From: Anaerolineae bacterium
GTDB lineage: Bacteria > Chloroflexota > Anaerolineae > Aggregatilineales > UBA2796
Assembly (NCBI GenBank): GCA_019637555.1
Contig: JAHBVK010000047.1
Location: forward strand, 1-48,666
DNA length: 48,666 bases
Direction: 5' to 3'
Shown: one piece after another, positions 7,250-16,700 of the stretch
How the letters are laid out: each line of letters starts with the position of its first letter
Position numbering within the stretch: the stretch's first letter is position 1
Notes under the pieces: generated by a model
Told to the model about the DNA's origin: nothing
Database searches by the model: none
The model's input: the letters and a program-made list of their open reading frames with translations, nothing else
Made by a program: the position numbers and the translations under genes

Positions 7250-10200
7250 TTAAGGAGCTGCATGACCGCAAGCCTGTTCATATTGGTAACGCATGTCTGC
7301 TACCCATGACAGGTGGGAAATGCTAGGGAGTTCATCGACGATCTTAAAAGCTTGACGCCAATAGTTGCAACTAATCTCATTTGTGGAGTGTCCCATATAC
7401 AATTTCGCAAGCCCTACCAGAGAATAGATTTCCCCAATACGTTCGCCAGCACTTTGAAAAAGTGATAATGCCAAATTAAACTGTTCAAATGCCTTCTCAT
7501 GTTCGTTTCGCATTCTATATGTCTCACCTATACCACGAAGACAGTTCCCTTCACCAACCATATCATTTGTTATTCGATAGATTGGTATCGCCGTTTGGTA
7601 ATATTCCATAGCTAGAGAGTACTGATTGCATAGCCTAGAAACTTCCGCCATATGTCGGAAGCAGTCGGCTTCACCTTGACGAATCTCAAGTTCGCGATAG
7701 ATGTTAAGTGCTGCATCGTATAATTCAGTGGCGGCACGATACTCATATCTGAGTCGCTGAATGTGCGCTAGACCGTAAAGACAATTAGCTTCGCCTCGTC
7801 GCACGCTAAGATCATAGTAAATTGCCAAGGCAGTTTCATACCGCTGTACAGCAGATTCATAATCTTCACGCAAACGATAAATGTCCCCTAAATTGCGAAG
7901 GCAGTTAGCTTTGCTTAACAGAGCATGCACGCTATCGAAGATGACTAAGGCAGCCTCATATTGAAAAATAGCAGTTTCATAATCATCTTGAGTTTCATAG
8001 ACTACTCCTATGCTATTCATACAATCCGCTTTGCCTTGAGCATCGCCAATATCTTGATAGATGAGTTGTGCTTCGTTATACCGCTCTATTGCTTGTGAAT
8101 ATTCGTTGCGCCAATAGTGGACATCGCCTAAATTTCGCAGAGAATTGGCTTGACCTTGACCATCATTTATGGTTTTGAAGAGCACTAATGCCTTGCTATA
8201 TAGATCAAATGCTTCAACGTAGGCATTTCGCATGTACAATATATCACCTAGGTTTATTAGGCAATTAGCTTCGCCTTGATAGGCGTTGGCATCACGGAAT
8301 ATTGCTAGTGCAGTTTGATAGTATTCTGTTGCCTTATCATACTCATCGCGTACCTTATGTATGTTCCCCAAACTACGTAAACACTCAGCCTCACCCTCAC
8401 GTGCTTGAATCGCTTGAAAAAGCGTTAAAGCCGCTTGGTAATGATCTGTTGCCTTAGGGTAATCATCACGCGCATAATAAAGTGTTCCCATGCTAAACAG
8501 GCAATTTGCTTCGCCAAGCGTGTAAGACGAATTGCGCGCAGCTTTTAAGCCGACTTCATATAAGTTCATCCGAACTAGGTGAGACTGTCTCAATACTAAG
8601 TACTTGTCTATATTTGCTAAAAGGTCACATGACCGTGCGGTTTCATGTAGAAAGCCCCAAAGTAGTGCTTCTTCGATATTGAGGAAATCGGCATGGATAA
8701 CCGGATGATTAGTTTCATTTCGATTGGCGCCTGAATTACCGTAGATCGTCGCATAGTGATCGAAATGTCGTTGTGCAGCAGCGGAGAATTCATTGTTCCG
8801 AACTAGCAAGGCATAAGCATAGGCGTGCAGTGAATTATGCAAATAATAACGATCCTTAGTTGTATCGTGCGTTAATAAGCTAGCATGCTCAAGCAACACA
8901 AGGTCATCATCATCTTCGTTTTCGCCCCAGAGATGCATAGCAGCATCTCGTGAAAATGTCGCTTCCCGTGCAAATTTTCCCAACAGGCGAAAACGACGAC
9001 GCAGTTCATCAGAGTTGAGGGCATAGTAACTTTCGCCTAATGATAGTTCTAGGTTAAGATTTTTGTCATTTTCAATTAGATTAAGATCATGTAATGGATT
9101 ATCACCGTCCCAACCTCTTTGCAACCGATTCAAATAGGCACTTGGTGTCTTAGCAGGATGCTCTGCAAGCCATGCAGCGGCAATGCTTATAGCAAGAGTA
9201 TGACCTCCAAGTAGCTCAATAATCGCACGTAGACTAGCTATGTCGGGTAATTGATGTACCTCCAGACTAAGCTTGTGTGCAAATAACGCAAGCGCTTCGT
9301 CATCATCTAGCTTGGCGAGGGAGAGTGCGGTACCACCTATACGTTTTTGTAGGCTAATTGATCGTGTAGTAACCAGTATTCGGCAACGATCTCCTAAGAC
9401 GCGGAAAGGCTCAACGTGGGCGTGATCCCAAACGTCATCAAGTATTATTAGTACTGCCTTATCTTTTAAAAGACGACTTAGTGCTATACGCGCTCGTTCT
9501 ACATCTGGATACTCACTAAGTTTATCTCCCAAAGATACAGCTACATCTGCAATACGAGTGGCTATATCCGGTTGCAAGCCCATTGGAATCCAGATCAGTC
9601 CATCTGGAAAATAGCTACGGACTTCGCAATCATAACTAAGTCCTTTCACTAAGGTGCTTTTGCCAATTCCAGCCATTCCATATACAGTAACTAATTTGTT
9701 GGCATTATCCTTTTGGGAAATAGTTGTGGCAAGAGGCGGTAGTAGAGGATTAACTAAGTTAGCCAGTAGCGTTTTTGTGACGGTTCTTAGGGCTTCTTTT
9801 CGCTCAACGTAGAATGGCGGTAAATCCCCAACACCGTACAATGCGCCGCCTATACGAATCTCATCATTTAATTTTTTGATGAGAAGCCGGAGTTTCTCTT
9901 CATATCTTCCACGTTCACGAAAATCTAGTACATCAATCTGACCGATAAAATTAGCGCTATCCTCGTAACTGCCACTACGAAGAATGGGGATAATAGGTAT
10001 ACAGTTGGAATGTGCGTATCGATATTCAGCATCTACATATGCTGATCTAAGAGCCGCGGGACCAATAACGAGAATCATTTTCTCACAGCTACCAATTGCT
10101 TCACGAATTTCGTGACCAAAAGTGAATCCACGAGAAGGCATGTCTTCACGATCCCACCAGACATCAAACTCTGTACTAAGATCGGCGTGCAACCGACGAG

Positions 10201-10315
10201 TAAAAGACCGATTTAAGTCCAAGTAATAATTAGGATCGGTATCGTCTGGAATAAGATGATCATCATCTCGCGCATAGGAGAGAAAGATGCGTGGCTTCGG
10301 AATTAAATGGTTCAA
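7250..10315 (-). CDS. TIR / NB-ARC / TPR protein (STAND NTPase, candidate immune effector)
   Basis: The 1021-residue protein has three parts. A TIR domain (about 8-150) begins PRIFLSYARDD, continues DVWWDREDMP and contains SAYVDAEYRYA, where E97 aligns with the catalytic glutamate of NAD-cleaving TIR domains. An NB-ARC module follows: P-loop GMAGIGKST at 213-221, Walker B VLIILDDVW near 288-296, RILVTTR at 312-318, and GGHTLAI (370-376) in place of the usual GLPLA. From about residue 570 there are roughly ten 40-residue TPR units, most carrying a GEANCLxxLG-like start. Known relatives use a sensor to trigger oligomerisation and TIR-driven NAD depletion in anti-phage defence, but some are regulators. 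The gene stands alone, is clearly AT-richer than its neighbours, and lacks an obvious ribosome site. Acquisition by transfer is likely. Confidence 0.9.
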   Translation of the reverse strand: MNHLIPKPRIFLSYARDDDHLIPDDTDPNYYLDLNRSFTRRLHADLSTEFDVWWDREDMPSRGFTFGHEIREAIGSCEKMILVIGPAALRSAYVDAEYRYAHSNCIPIIPILRSGSYEDSANFIGQIDVLDFRERGRYEEKLRLLIKKLNDEIRIGGALYGVGDLPPFYVERKEALRTVTKTLLANLVNPLLPPLATTISQKDNANKLVTVYGMAGIGKSTLVKGLSYDCEVRSYFPDGLIWIPMGLQPDIATRIADVAVSLGDKLSEYPDVERARIALSRLLKDKAVLIILDDVWDHAHVEPFRVLGDRCRILVTTRSISLQKRIGGTALSLAKLDDDEALALFAHKLSLEVHQLPDIASLRAIIELLGGHTLAISIAAAWLAEHPAKTPSAYLNRLQRGWDGDNPLHDLNLIENDKNLNLELSLGESYYALNSDELRRRFRLLGKFAREATFSRDAAMHLWGENEDDDDLVLLEHASLLTHDTTKDRYYLHNSLHAYAYALLVRNNEFSAAAQRHFDHYATIYGNSGANRNETNHPVIHADFLNIEEALLWGFLHETARSCDLLANIDKYLVLRQSHLVRMNLYEVGLKAARNSSYTLGEANCLFSMGTLYYARDDYPKATDHYQAALTLFQAIQAREGEAECLRSLGNIHKVRDEYDKATEYYQTALAIFRDANAYQGEANCLINLGDILYMRNAYVEAFDLYSKALVLFKTINDGQGQANSLRNLGDVHYWRNEYSQAIERYNEAQLIYQDIGDAQGKADCMNSIGVVYETQDDYETAIFQYEAALVIFDSVHALLSKANCLRNLGDIYRLREDYESAVQRYETALAIYYDLSVRRGEANCLYGLAHIQRLRYEYRAATELYDAALNIYRELEIRQGEADCFRHMAEVSRLCNQYSLAMEYYQTAIPIYRITNDMVGEGNCLRGIGETYRMRNEHEKAFEQFNLALSLFQSAGERIGEIYSLVGLAKLYMGHSTNEISCNYWRQAFKIVDELPSISHLSWVADMRYQYEQACGHAAP

Positions 10316-10462
10316 GGTTATGTGTTAAATACCCAACTAGGTATTAAGGTTGGCAGTTGATCATACATTCTAGCAAAGATATTTTATACACCTACAATCT
10401 AAGTATGTGAAGCTAGAAAGGAAAGTACGGAGTCTTTGTATGTCTGTAGCGTTGCGTTCTGA

Positions 10463-11719
10463 CTACTCAAGCAACTGTGCAACGAGTTCCAGCGCATCGT
10501 GCTGATCGGGTAGGGCGTGCAGTTCATCGCGCAGTGCGGCGGCGGTTTGTCGGTAGGCGGGTGTGGTCAGCACCTTGTTCACTGCGGTTAGAATGTTTTC
10601 CGGCGATAGGGCATCGAGAAACACAGTTTCACCAAGTGATAGGCGCTGTGTGACGTGAGCGTTGAAGAACTGATCAGCGATCAGCGGCACGATGACCAGC
10701 GGCAAGCCGACATCCAAAGCTGCTAGTAGGCTGTTGCTGCCGCCGTGCATGACCATCAGATCGCAGTGAGGGAGCAGCAAACTCTGCGGGATGTACTGTT
10801 CAATATGGACATTTGCTGGCTGCACGCCGAAATCGGCGGGGTCTTTGCCACGCCCTAACGTCACGATCAGGTTGATCGGCGCATCACGCAGCCCTCTGAT
10901 GATGCTTTGTAAGACGCCGGGATAGATCGTCGGCTCTTTGTTCGCCTCTGTACCGAGCGTGAGATAAATGGTAGGCTGCGCTGGTAAGTGCGCGAACCAC
11001 GCGGGCAGCGATTCGCCTTCGATGTTATCGGCAATCTGCGGACGAAGGTAGCGGGTGGTGGTCGGGATCGGCGCTAGTGCCGTCGCCGAGTCCGCGATCA
11101 CGTCTTGTGTGGCGAAGGTCGGCGGTGAGTACGCCAGATAGAGATAACGGTAGAGCGATTGCAACGTTGGATCGGGCGGCAATCCCCAACGCTGCCGGAT
11201 CGGATCGAGTTGTGAGGCGGCATCACGCTCAAATACGGACATCGTTTGCAGCGCGGCAGCGAAAGCGACGGTGACATGCGGTTTACCGATCAGCTCGGAG
11301 GCGATCACGGCGGCATACTCGCCTGCTTCGCGCACAATTAGATCAGGCTCCCACTGCTGCGCGGCTTCGATCAGTGCGGGGAGCGCGAGTCGTGGTCTGA
11401 TCCCGCAGAACTGCCGATGGTAGTTATACAGCTCTGTCTCTAATCCGAGTGGCGGATAGTGCTGCCGCTGGTACGCGCGGAACTCCTGATACTCCTCATC
11501 AGCATTACGGTCAAAATCTACTGGAAAGAAGTGAAATCCGAGTGCTTCGACGCGCGAACGGAGCGAAGACGCAGAAGCGAAACAGATTTCGTGTCCGCGT
11601 GCTTGCAATCCCTGCGCCAGCGGCACCAGGGGATGAAAGTGACCATAGCCGGAAAGGGTGCTGAAGAGAAGGCGGCGGGAGGCAGGGAGTCGAGTCAATG
11701 GCATGCGTACGGTGTCCAT
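10463..11719 (-). CDS. GT1-family (macrolide/UGT-like) glycosyltransferase
   Basis: The 418-residue protein has the two-Rossmann GT-B layout. The N-terminal acceptor half starts LLFSTLSGYGHFHPLVPLAQ, with the GHxxP pattern typical of macrolide- and sterol-type transferases. The C-terminal donor half contains PTIYLTLGTEANKE, then VHIEQYIPQSLLLPHCDLMV and HGGSNSLLAALDVGLPLVIV, followed by ADQFFNAHV. This is the nucleotide-sugar binding signature of family GT1. It should transfer a sugar from an activated donor to a small hydrophobic acceptor; which one cannot be read from sequence. The start is unsure: ATG 11719 and ATG 11704 both lack a ribosome site. A 33-bp dispersed repeat lies just upstream, between it and the next minus-strand gene. 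Confidence 0.88.
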   Translation of the reverse strand: MDTVRMPLTRLPASRRLLFSTLSGYGHFHPLVPLAQGLQARGHEICFASASSLRSRVEALGFHFFPVDFDRNADEEYQEFRAYQRQHYPPLGLETELYNYHRQFCGIRPRLALPALIEAAQQWEPDLIVREAGEYAAVIASELIGKPHVTVAFAAALQTMSVFERDAASQLDPIRQRWGLPPDPTLQSLYRYLYLAYSPPTFATQDVIADSATALAPIPTTTRYLRPQIADNIEGESLPAWFAHLPAQPTIYLTLGTEANKEPTIYPGVLQSIIRGLRDAPINLIVTLGRGKDPADFGVQPANVHIEQYIPQSLLLPHCDLMVMHGGSNSLLAALDVGLPLVIVPLIADQFFNAHVTQRLSLGETVFLDALSPENILTAVNKVLTTPAYRQTAAALRDELHALPDQHDALELVAQLLE

Positions 11720-11731
11720 AAGTTAGCAAAG

Positions 11732-11764
11732 AAAAAGGGCGAGGCAGCGCCCCGCCCCTACGTA
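11732..11764 (+). repeat. Dispersed intergenic repeat, family B copy 1
   Basis: A 33-bp run beginning AAAAAGGGCGAGGCAGCG and ending CCCGCCCCTACGTA is identical to 18348-18380. It contains a GGGCG...CGCCC foldback. A related element lies at 12185-12210. Confidence 0.8.
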
Positions 11765-11800
11765 TTTGACTGTGAGACGGTGGTTATTGTAGCGTGATCG

Positions 11801-12049
11801 CTAGTTTTTGTTGGTATCCGCTGCGGCAGCTTTATCGCGGTTGTCGTAGTTCAGCGCCCGTTCTTCCCAATGATTTTGCTCAGCAAGGGCAAACCATGCA
11901 GGGGTTGCCGCCTTTGTCGTCTCGTAAAACTGCTGGTAGGAAGTGTTGAGGGCGCGTTTGGGTCCCTGCCCACGAAAGGCGAGATACTTGATGTAATCCG
12001 CCATCGATTCGGTGTCCAACTGTCCTGATAGCTTTGAAGTTTTACTCAT
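11801..12049 (-). CDS. Small protein of unknown function
   Basis: This is an 82-residue soluble protein beginning MSKTSKLSGQ. It is not recognised. The middle (YIKYLAFRGQGPKRALNTSY) is helical and basic, and the end carries WxERALNYDNRDK. A W..RA..YD pattern near the end is also seen in phage terminase small-subunit-like proteins, but similarity this short is not proof. The start at 12049 is decided by a good promoter whose -10 (12085-12090) lies downstream of the longer frame's start at 12094, and by AGGTGGG directly before this ATG. Confidence 0.6.
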   Translation of the reverse strand: MSKTSKLSGQLDTESMADYIKYLAFRGQGPKRALNTSYQQFYETTKAATPAWFALAEQNHWEERALNYDNRDKAAAADTNKN

Positions 12050-12084
12050 TCCCACCTGTACACAAATAGTTGAGTGAGAATTTA

Positions 12085-12113
12085 AGTATAGCACAGCGGG
12101 GCTTTGCTGTAAA
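12085..12113 (-). promoter_or_regulatory. Sigma70-like promoter of the 82-residue protein gene
   Basis: Read on the minus strand, TTTACA (12113-12108) and TATACT (12090-12085) are separated by 17 bp. The predicted transcript start near 12078 lies upstream of the ATG at 12049. Confidence 0.7.
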
Positions 12114-12184
12114 TCCGATCTTAATATTTGTTATGGCAATGGGATGACTCGTAATGCAGCAATAGGGGACATAAGCAAGAATAA

Positions 12185-12210
12185 GGGCAGGTTTCCAAAC
12201 CTGCCCCTAC
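12185..12210. repeat. Hairpin repeat related to family B
   Basis: GGGCAGGTTT (12185-12194) and AAACCTGCCC (12197-12206) form a perfect 10-bp hairpin with a 2-nt loop, followed by CTAC as in family B. It lies 31 nt beyond the RND stop codon and could also act as its terminator. Confidence 0.65.
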
Positions 12211-12241
12211 ATTAACATTAGGTTGATGGGTTAGGCGAGGA

Positions 12242-15200
12242 TTATTCCGCCTTTTTGCCTGTTAAGCGGCGCTGCAACCCGTCGATCAGGCTGTAGATGA
12301 CGGGAACGACCAACAGCGTCAGGATGGTGCTGCTGAACAGACCGCCGATCACTACCGTGCCTAGCTCAGAGGCGATGATCGCGCCTTCAGACAGACCAAT
12401 CGCCAGCGGCAGCAGCGCGAAGATCGTCGCGATTGCCGTCATCAGGATCGGGCGCAAACGGGTGCGCGCCCCTTCCACCAATGCCTCACGCATGGGCAGA
12501 TGGCGCTCTTTGCGGTTCGCCTGCACGCGGTCAATCATGACGATGGCGTTGGTGACCACGATACCGATCAGCATGAGCATACCGATCATGGCGGACAAGC
12601 CCAGCACGCGGTTGGTCAGCGTCAGACCGAGCGCCGCGCCGACAATCGCCAACGGCAAGCTGAACAGGATGGTGAACGGATGCACGAACGATCCGAAGGT
12701 GATCACCATGACGAAGTAGACGATCACGATGGCGATACCCATCGAGCTGAAGGTCTGGGCAAAACCAGCGGTCTGCTGTTCGCTCTGGAAGCCCTGTCCG
12801 ACGGTGACGCCTTCCGGTAAGTCCGGCATGGCGCGGATCGCCTCAAGCGCATCCTGTGTGACGCCGAGTGTGTTCTGCGTCTCTAGCTCGGCGCTAAACT
12901 GCACTGCTGCGGTGCGCCCGACGCGCAGGAATGCCGCCGTGCCGCCAACCTGATCGAGGGTACTAGTGACGTTCGCTAGTCCGGGAACCTTAGACAGTTC
13001 TTCCTTGACGCGCGGATAGATCGCCAGCAGCTTATCCTCCGGTCCGCTGATCACCAGCGCGAAGCCACCGAAGCCTTGTTCACTAAGGGTAGCGCTGGAG
13101 ACTTTGACTGCCTTGTTACCGAAGATCTCCTGTGCTTTGGTGCGGAGTTCGCCCGTGAGCGCATCCAGTTCTGCCTCGGAGTGGACTTCCGGCGCAATGC
13201 TGATGGTGGCACTGCCTTCATCGACACCGCCGCCCGCACCCAAGAGCGCTTGCAGATCGCCACCACCGCCGATTTGAACCTGATAGCGGCTGACCTTATC
13301 AGTATCTGCCAGAGTCTTGAGGTAAGTTTCCAGTTCGCGCACGCGCACATCAGTTTGAGCGATCTTAGCTCCAGAGGGCATGGTCACTGCCACGCTGATC
13401 TGCGGTTCGCCGAGCGCGGGCAGGAAGTTCGCCGGACGGGTGCTGAACAGGTAAAGACCGAAGACCAGCGTCAGGAAAGCGATCCCCAGCACGACGACGC
13501 GGTGACTGAGCGCCCATTCGAGCAGATTGTGATAGCCCGCTTCGAGCCGACCTTCTTTTTCTTCTGGAATGTTATCGCGGCGGATGAACACGAACGCCAG
13601 CAGCGGCACCAACGTGATCGCCACGAGGAAGGATGCCGCCAGCGAATAGGTCACCGCCAGACCGAAGGGCAGGAAGAATTCACCAACGATGCCGCCCGTC
13701 AGACCGATGGGCAGGAAGACGACGACCGTGGTTAGCGTGGCAGCGAAGATGGCGACACTAACATCGCGCGTGCCCTGAATGACCACCTGACGGCGATCCG
13801 CAGTAGCGGACTGCGTTTGCAACTGGCGGTAGATGTTCTCCAGCACTACGATGGAGTCATCGACCACGCGCCCGACAGCAACGGTCAAACCGGAAAGGGT
13901 CATGATATTAAGGGTGATCGATGATGGGAAGAGTCGCAGCGCAAAGGTACGGATGGCATCGGGCAGTGCGTTATAGATGCTGTCTTGCATCAGGAAGCCG
14001 TGTACTGCGCCGGGTAGGTACTTCATCACTACCATCGCAATGGCTACCGAGGTGGGGATACTGACCGCTGTGACCAGCGTACTACGCACGCTGAAGTTGA
14101 GGAACAGCAGGATCACGATGACCGCCATGATCGCGCCGAGACCACCTTCACGTGCCACACCGGAGATCGATTCCTTGATGAACTCCGCCTGCCCGAAAAC
14201 CTCGGTGATTACGATGTCGGGACGCTTCGACTTCAGTTCCGCGAAGAAGTGATCGATGCCATCGGCGACGTTGACGGTATTCGCCTCGCTCTCCTTCTGC
14301 ACGGAGATGCTGAGACTTTCCAGACCATTGGCGCGGGTGATGGTCGTGGTCGGTGTGAAGGACTTCTGCGCACGCGCCTGCACTTCCGGCGGCAACTGTG
14401 CTAGCACCGCTGGATTCAGCGCGTTGAGCGTTGCCGAGGTCAGTTGATCGTAGAAGTTGGGATCGTGGTCAGCTAGATAGATCAACACGTCGGCGCTAAG
14501 TTCACCTAGAGAGGCTGGATTAGACGAGCCAGACAAGTTGATGAACTCACCAGCGGAGAGTCCGAACGGCTTCTTCAGCAGATCGTCCGCCTGAGTAGCG
14601 TTGATGCCGAAGCCCTTCAACCCCTTAGTCCAGCTTTCGGGCAGCGGCGGGGCGTTAGGATCGAGATCGCCAGTATTCGAGGCTGGTACTTCACTTGCTT
14701 TGCCGGGGGCGAGGCTAGGATCAGCAATGATCGCCTGCAAATCGGATTTGAGCTGGGCGTCGCTGAGTCCGTCGATGAATCCGGCGGGCAGCGCGGCTAA
14801 GGTGTTGGCGGAGAGATAGCGCAGGACATCGGGCTTCAGCGCGGAGACGAAGTCGGGTTCCTGACGGCGCAGCAGTTCAAACGATTCGGGCGTCAGGCTG
14901 TAGACCAGACGGATGGCGAAATCGCGCAGTTCGGCGGGCGCACTAGCTACGATGTCATTGAGCGTGGCTGAGGGCGTACCCTTGATCTTGCCAAGATCAG
15001 CAATAGAGGTGACGCCAAGTTTGGCGATGCCAGACTGACCGAGCAGTTGCGACCACGCGCCGGACGCGGTGATGCCGCTAGTCATGGCGGTGAGTGCTTT
15101 GTCGCTCAAGTTTGCCATGAAGTCTGGCTCGTTAGCGCGTAGATATGTTAGCAGTTCGGGGCTGAGATCGCGCAGTAGCGGGATATAGGTTTCGCTATCG

Positions 15201-16363
15201 GCGATAGTGTTGAATAGACTCGCTACCGTCGTGTCTTCTCCGCTGAAGGTCTTAGCGTTAAGCAGATCGTCCGCATTGGTGAACGTGGCGTTGACTTGCA
15301 GCACTCCACGCAGCGGGATAGCGATCAGCGGGGAAGACCACGTTGAGGAAAGCGTTGGTACAGCCGGATCACCCGTCGGCGCGGTTTCAGTTGGCGCTGC
15401 CGTCGGTTCAGCGGTTGGTTCAGGAGTAGCAGTAGCAGTGGCGGCTTCGGCTTCTTGCTTACGCGCTTCCGCTACCGCGATCACTGCCGCGTCAATCACA
15501 TCTTGCGGGATCTGCTGTCCGCCGGAAACGCTGATTTCCGCTACGCCGGGCACTGCCCCTGCTTCCAGTGGCTTGACGATCTCATCTTCAACGAACTGGC
15601 GCAAGTCCTCCGCCTTGACATTGGGATCGGTGCTGGAAATGCTGGAGGAGACCACTGGAATCGCACCGAGATCGAAGGAGAGTAGACGCGGAAGTTGATC
15701 TTCGGTTAGTTTCCACGCATCAGGCAGTGTCACTGGCTCACGGACGATAGTTTCACCACTGACGGCAGTGTCGATGCGCGCTGCCGCCAGTTGATCGCGG
15801 GTGAGGGGATCAAGCTGATCGAACAGGTTAGGCGCGGCAGCAAGAGCAGCGTTGAGAACTTCCGGAGACATCGCCAGCAACTGCTCGGCATCGAACTGCT
15901 TGAACATGGTGGGTGCACGGGAGATCACGCGGGTGACGATCTCCGGAGTGAGATCGGCAGTGGTAAGCAATCCGACGGGTACCCCTTCGGCATTCACCTT
16001 GTCGATAGCAGCCTTAATAGCGTCACGAATCTGCTGCTGGCTGACACCGTATTCGTTGCGGATAGTCACCAGTGCGAGCGGCGCGGTGGTAGTTGATTCC
16101 AAACCCTGAAGGACGACGCCGGGAATCTTGGCGACTTCTTCTTCGAGGGGAAGCGTAATCAGATCGCGCAGGTCTTCGCTGGATGCGCCCGGACGCAGCG
16201 TGATCACGAACGTTTGCGGGAATTCCAGATTGGGCAGCAGTTCTTGATTTAGCGACAGCGCTGACTGGACGCCAAGCACGAGAAATAACACGGTTAGTGC
16301 GACGGTGACCCACCAAAATCGCAGCGAAAACCGCGTGATCGCGGCAAAAAATGATTTAAGCAT
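12242..16363 (-). CDS. RND-superfamily efflux permease with large inserted repeat region
   Basis: The 1373-residue protein is an AcrB/HAE1-type permease, about 300 residues longer than usual. It starts with TM1 (about 12-33) and the porter motif ELLPNLEFPQTFVITLRPGA. It has the TM4 proton-relay segment GRVVDDSIVVLENIYRQ and TM bundles at about 740-960 and at the C-terminus (IVVTNAIVMIDRVQANRKER). The excess lies in the first porter half: a Thr/Pro/Ala-rich linker (about 305-335) and helical repeats of the form LSPExLxxLxxxxPDFxxxL near 138-195, 400-428, 489-527 and 622-660. Known relatives use the proton gradient to move drugs or lipids. No adaptor or TolC partner is nearby, fitting a single-membrane cell. 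AGGAG precedes the ATG. Confidence 0.92.
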   Translation of the reverse strand: MLKSFFAAITRFSLRFWWVTVALTVLFLVLGVQSALSLNQELLPNLEFPQTFVITLRPGASSEDLRDLITLPLEEEVAKIPGVVLQGLESTTTAPLALVTIRNEYGVSQQQIRDAIKAAIDKVNAEGVPVGLLTTADLTPEIVTRVISRAPTMFKQFDAEQLLAMSPEVLNAALAAAPNLFDQLDPLTRDQLAAARIDTAVSGETIVREPVTLPDAWKLTEDQLPRLLSFDLGAIPVVSSSISSTDPNVKAEDLRQFVEDEIVKPLEAGAVPGVAEISVSGGQQIPQDVIDAAVIAVAEARKQEAEAATATATPEPTAEPTAAPTETAPTGDPAVPTLSSTWSSPLIAIPLRGVLQVNATFTNADDLLNAKTFSGEDTTVASLFNTIADSETYIPLLRDLSPELLTYLRANEPDFMANLSDKALTAMTSGITASGAWSQLLGQSGIAKLGVTSIADLGKIKGTPSATLNDIVASAPAELRDFAIRLVYSLTPESFELLRRQEPDFVSALKPDVLRYLSANTLAALPAGFIDGLSDAQLKSDLQAIIADPSLAPGKASEVPASNTGDLDPNAPPLPESWTKGLKGFGINATQADDLLKKPFGLSAGEFINLSGSSNPASLGELSADVLIYLADHDPNFYDQLTSATLNALNPAVLAQLPPEVQARAQKSFTPTTTITRANGLESLSISVQKESEANTVNVADGIDHFFAELKSKRPDIVITEVFGQAEFIKESISGVAREGGLGAIMAVIVILLFLNFSVRSTLVTAVSIPTSVAIAMVVMKYLPGAVHGFLMQDSIYNALPDAIRTFALRLFPSSITLNIMTLSGLTVAVGRVVDDSIVVLENIYRQLQTQSATADRRQVVIQGTRDVSVAIFAATLTTVVVFLPIGLTGGIVGEFFLPFGLAVTYSLAASFLVAITLVPLLAFVFIRRDNIPEEKEGRLEAGYHNLLEWALSHRVVVLGIAFLTLVFGLYLFSTRPANFLPALGEPQISVAVTMPSGAKIAQTDVRVRELETYLKTLADTDKVSRYQVQIGGGGDLQALLGAGGGVDEGSATISIAPEVHSEAELDALTGELRTKAQEIFGNKAVKVSSATLSEQGFGGFALVISGPEDKLLAIYPRVKEELSKVPGLANVTSTLDQVGGTAAFLRVGRTAAVQFSAELETQNTLGVTQDALEAIRAMPDLPEGVTVGQGFQSEQQTAGFAQTFSSMGIAIVIVYFVMVITFGSFVHPFTILFSLPLAIVGAALGLTLTNRVLGLSAMIGMLMLIGIVVTNAIVMIDRVQANRKERHLPMREALVEGARTRLRPILMTAIATIFALLPLAIGLSEGAIIASELGTVVIGGLFSSTILTLLVVPVIYSLIDGLQRRLTGKKAE

Positions 16364-16554
16364 ACCTACTCCTGATGAACGTGGAGGTAACTTAGCGACG
16401 TGAGTATTCGATTGCCAAAAACTTCACAATCAGTTGATTGGTAACTGTATCACAGGTTTATACGAGATAACCATAACATCAGTGCAACAGGCAGAGAAGC
16501 TGAACAGGTGTCTAGGAGGGAGAGGAAGTGATGAGTGTTGGGTGCTGAGTGCCT

Positions 16555-16585
16555 GAGTAACGAGTAACGAGTGATGAGTGATGAG
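16555..16585. repeat. Degenerate 7-8 bp tandem repeat
   Basis: The units GAGTAAC, GAGTAAC, GAGTGAT, GAGTGAT, GAG follow one another without gaps. Looser copies (GTGATGAGTG, GTGCTGAGTG) extend upstream to about 16528. Function unknown. Confidence 0.6.
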
Positions 16586-16700
16586 GAAGAAAGGGGTTGG
16601 AGAACCTGAGGCTAAAGCCAGCAGGCTAGATGTGATGGATGAAGTTTGTTGCCGTTGAAACGGGGTCGAAGGATGTTTGCCGTATGTGGATGAATCAAGA

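Noticed and set aside
12050..12094. Longer N-terminus for the small protein at 11801-12049
   Set aside because: The start at 12094 lies upstream of the promoter's predicted transcript start, so it would not be in the message.
13076..13735. Plus-strand frame inside the RND permease gene
   Set aside because: The RND frame carries TM and proton-relay motifs. The shadow is polar, His/Gln/Arg-rich and has no family match.
16555..16585. Possible CRISPR-like array in the RND upstream gap
   Set aside because: Units are 7-8 bp without spacers, so it is a simple tandem repeat.
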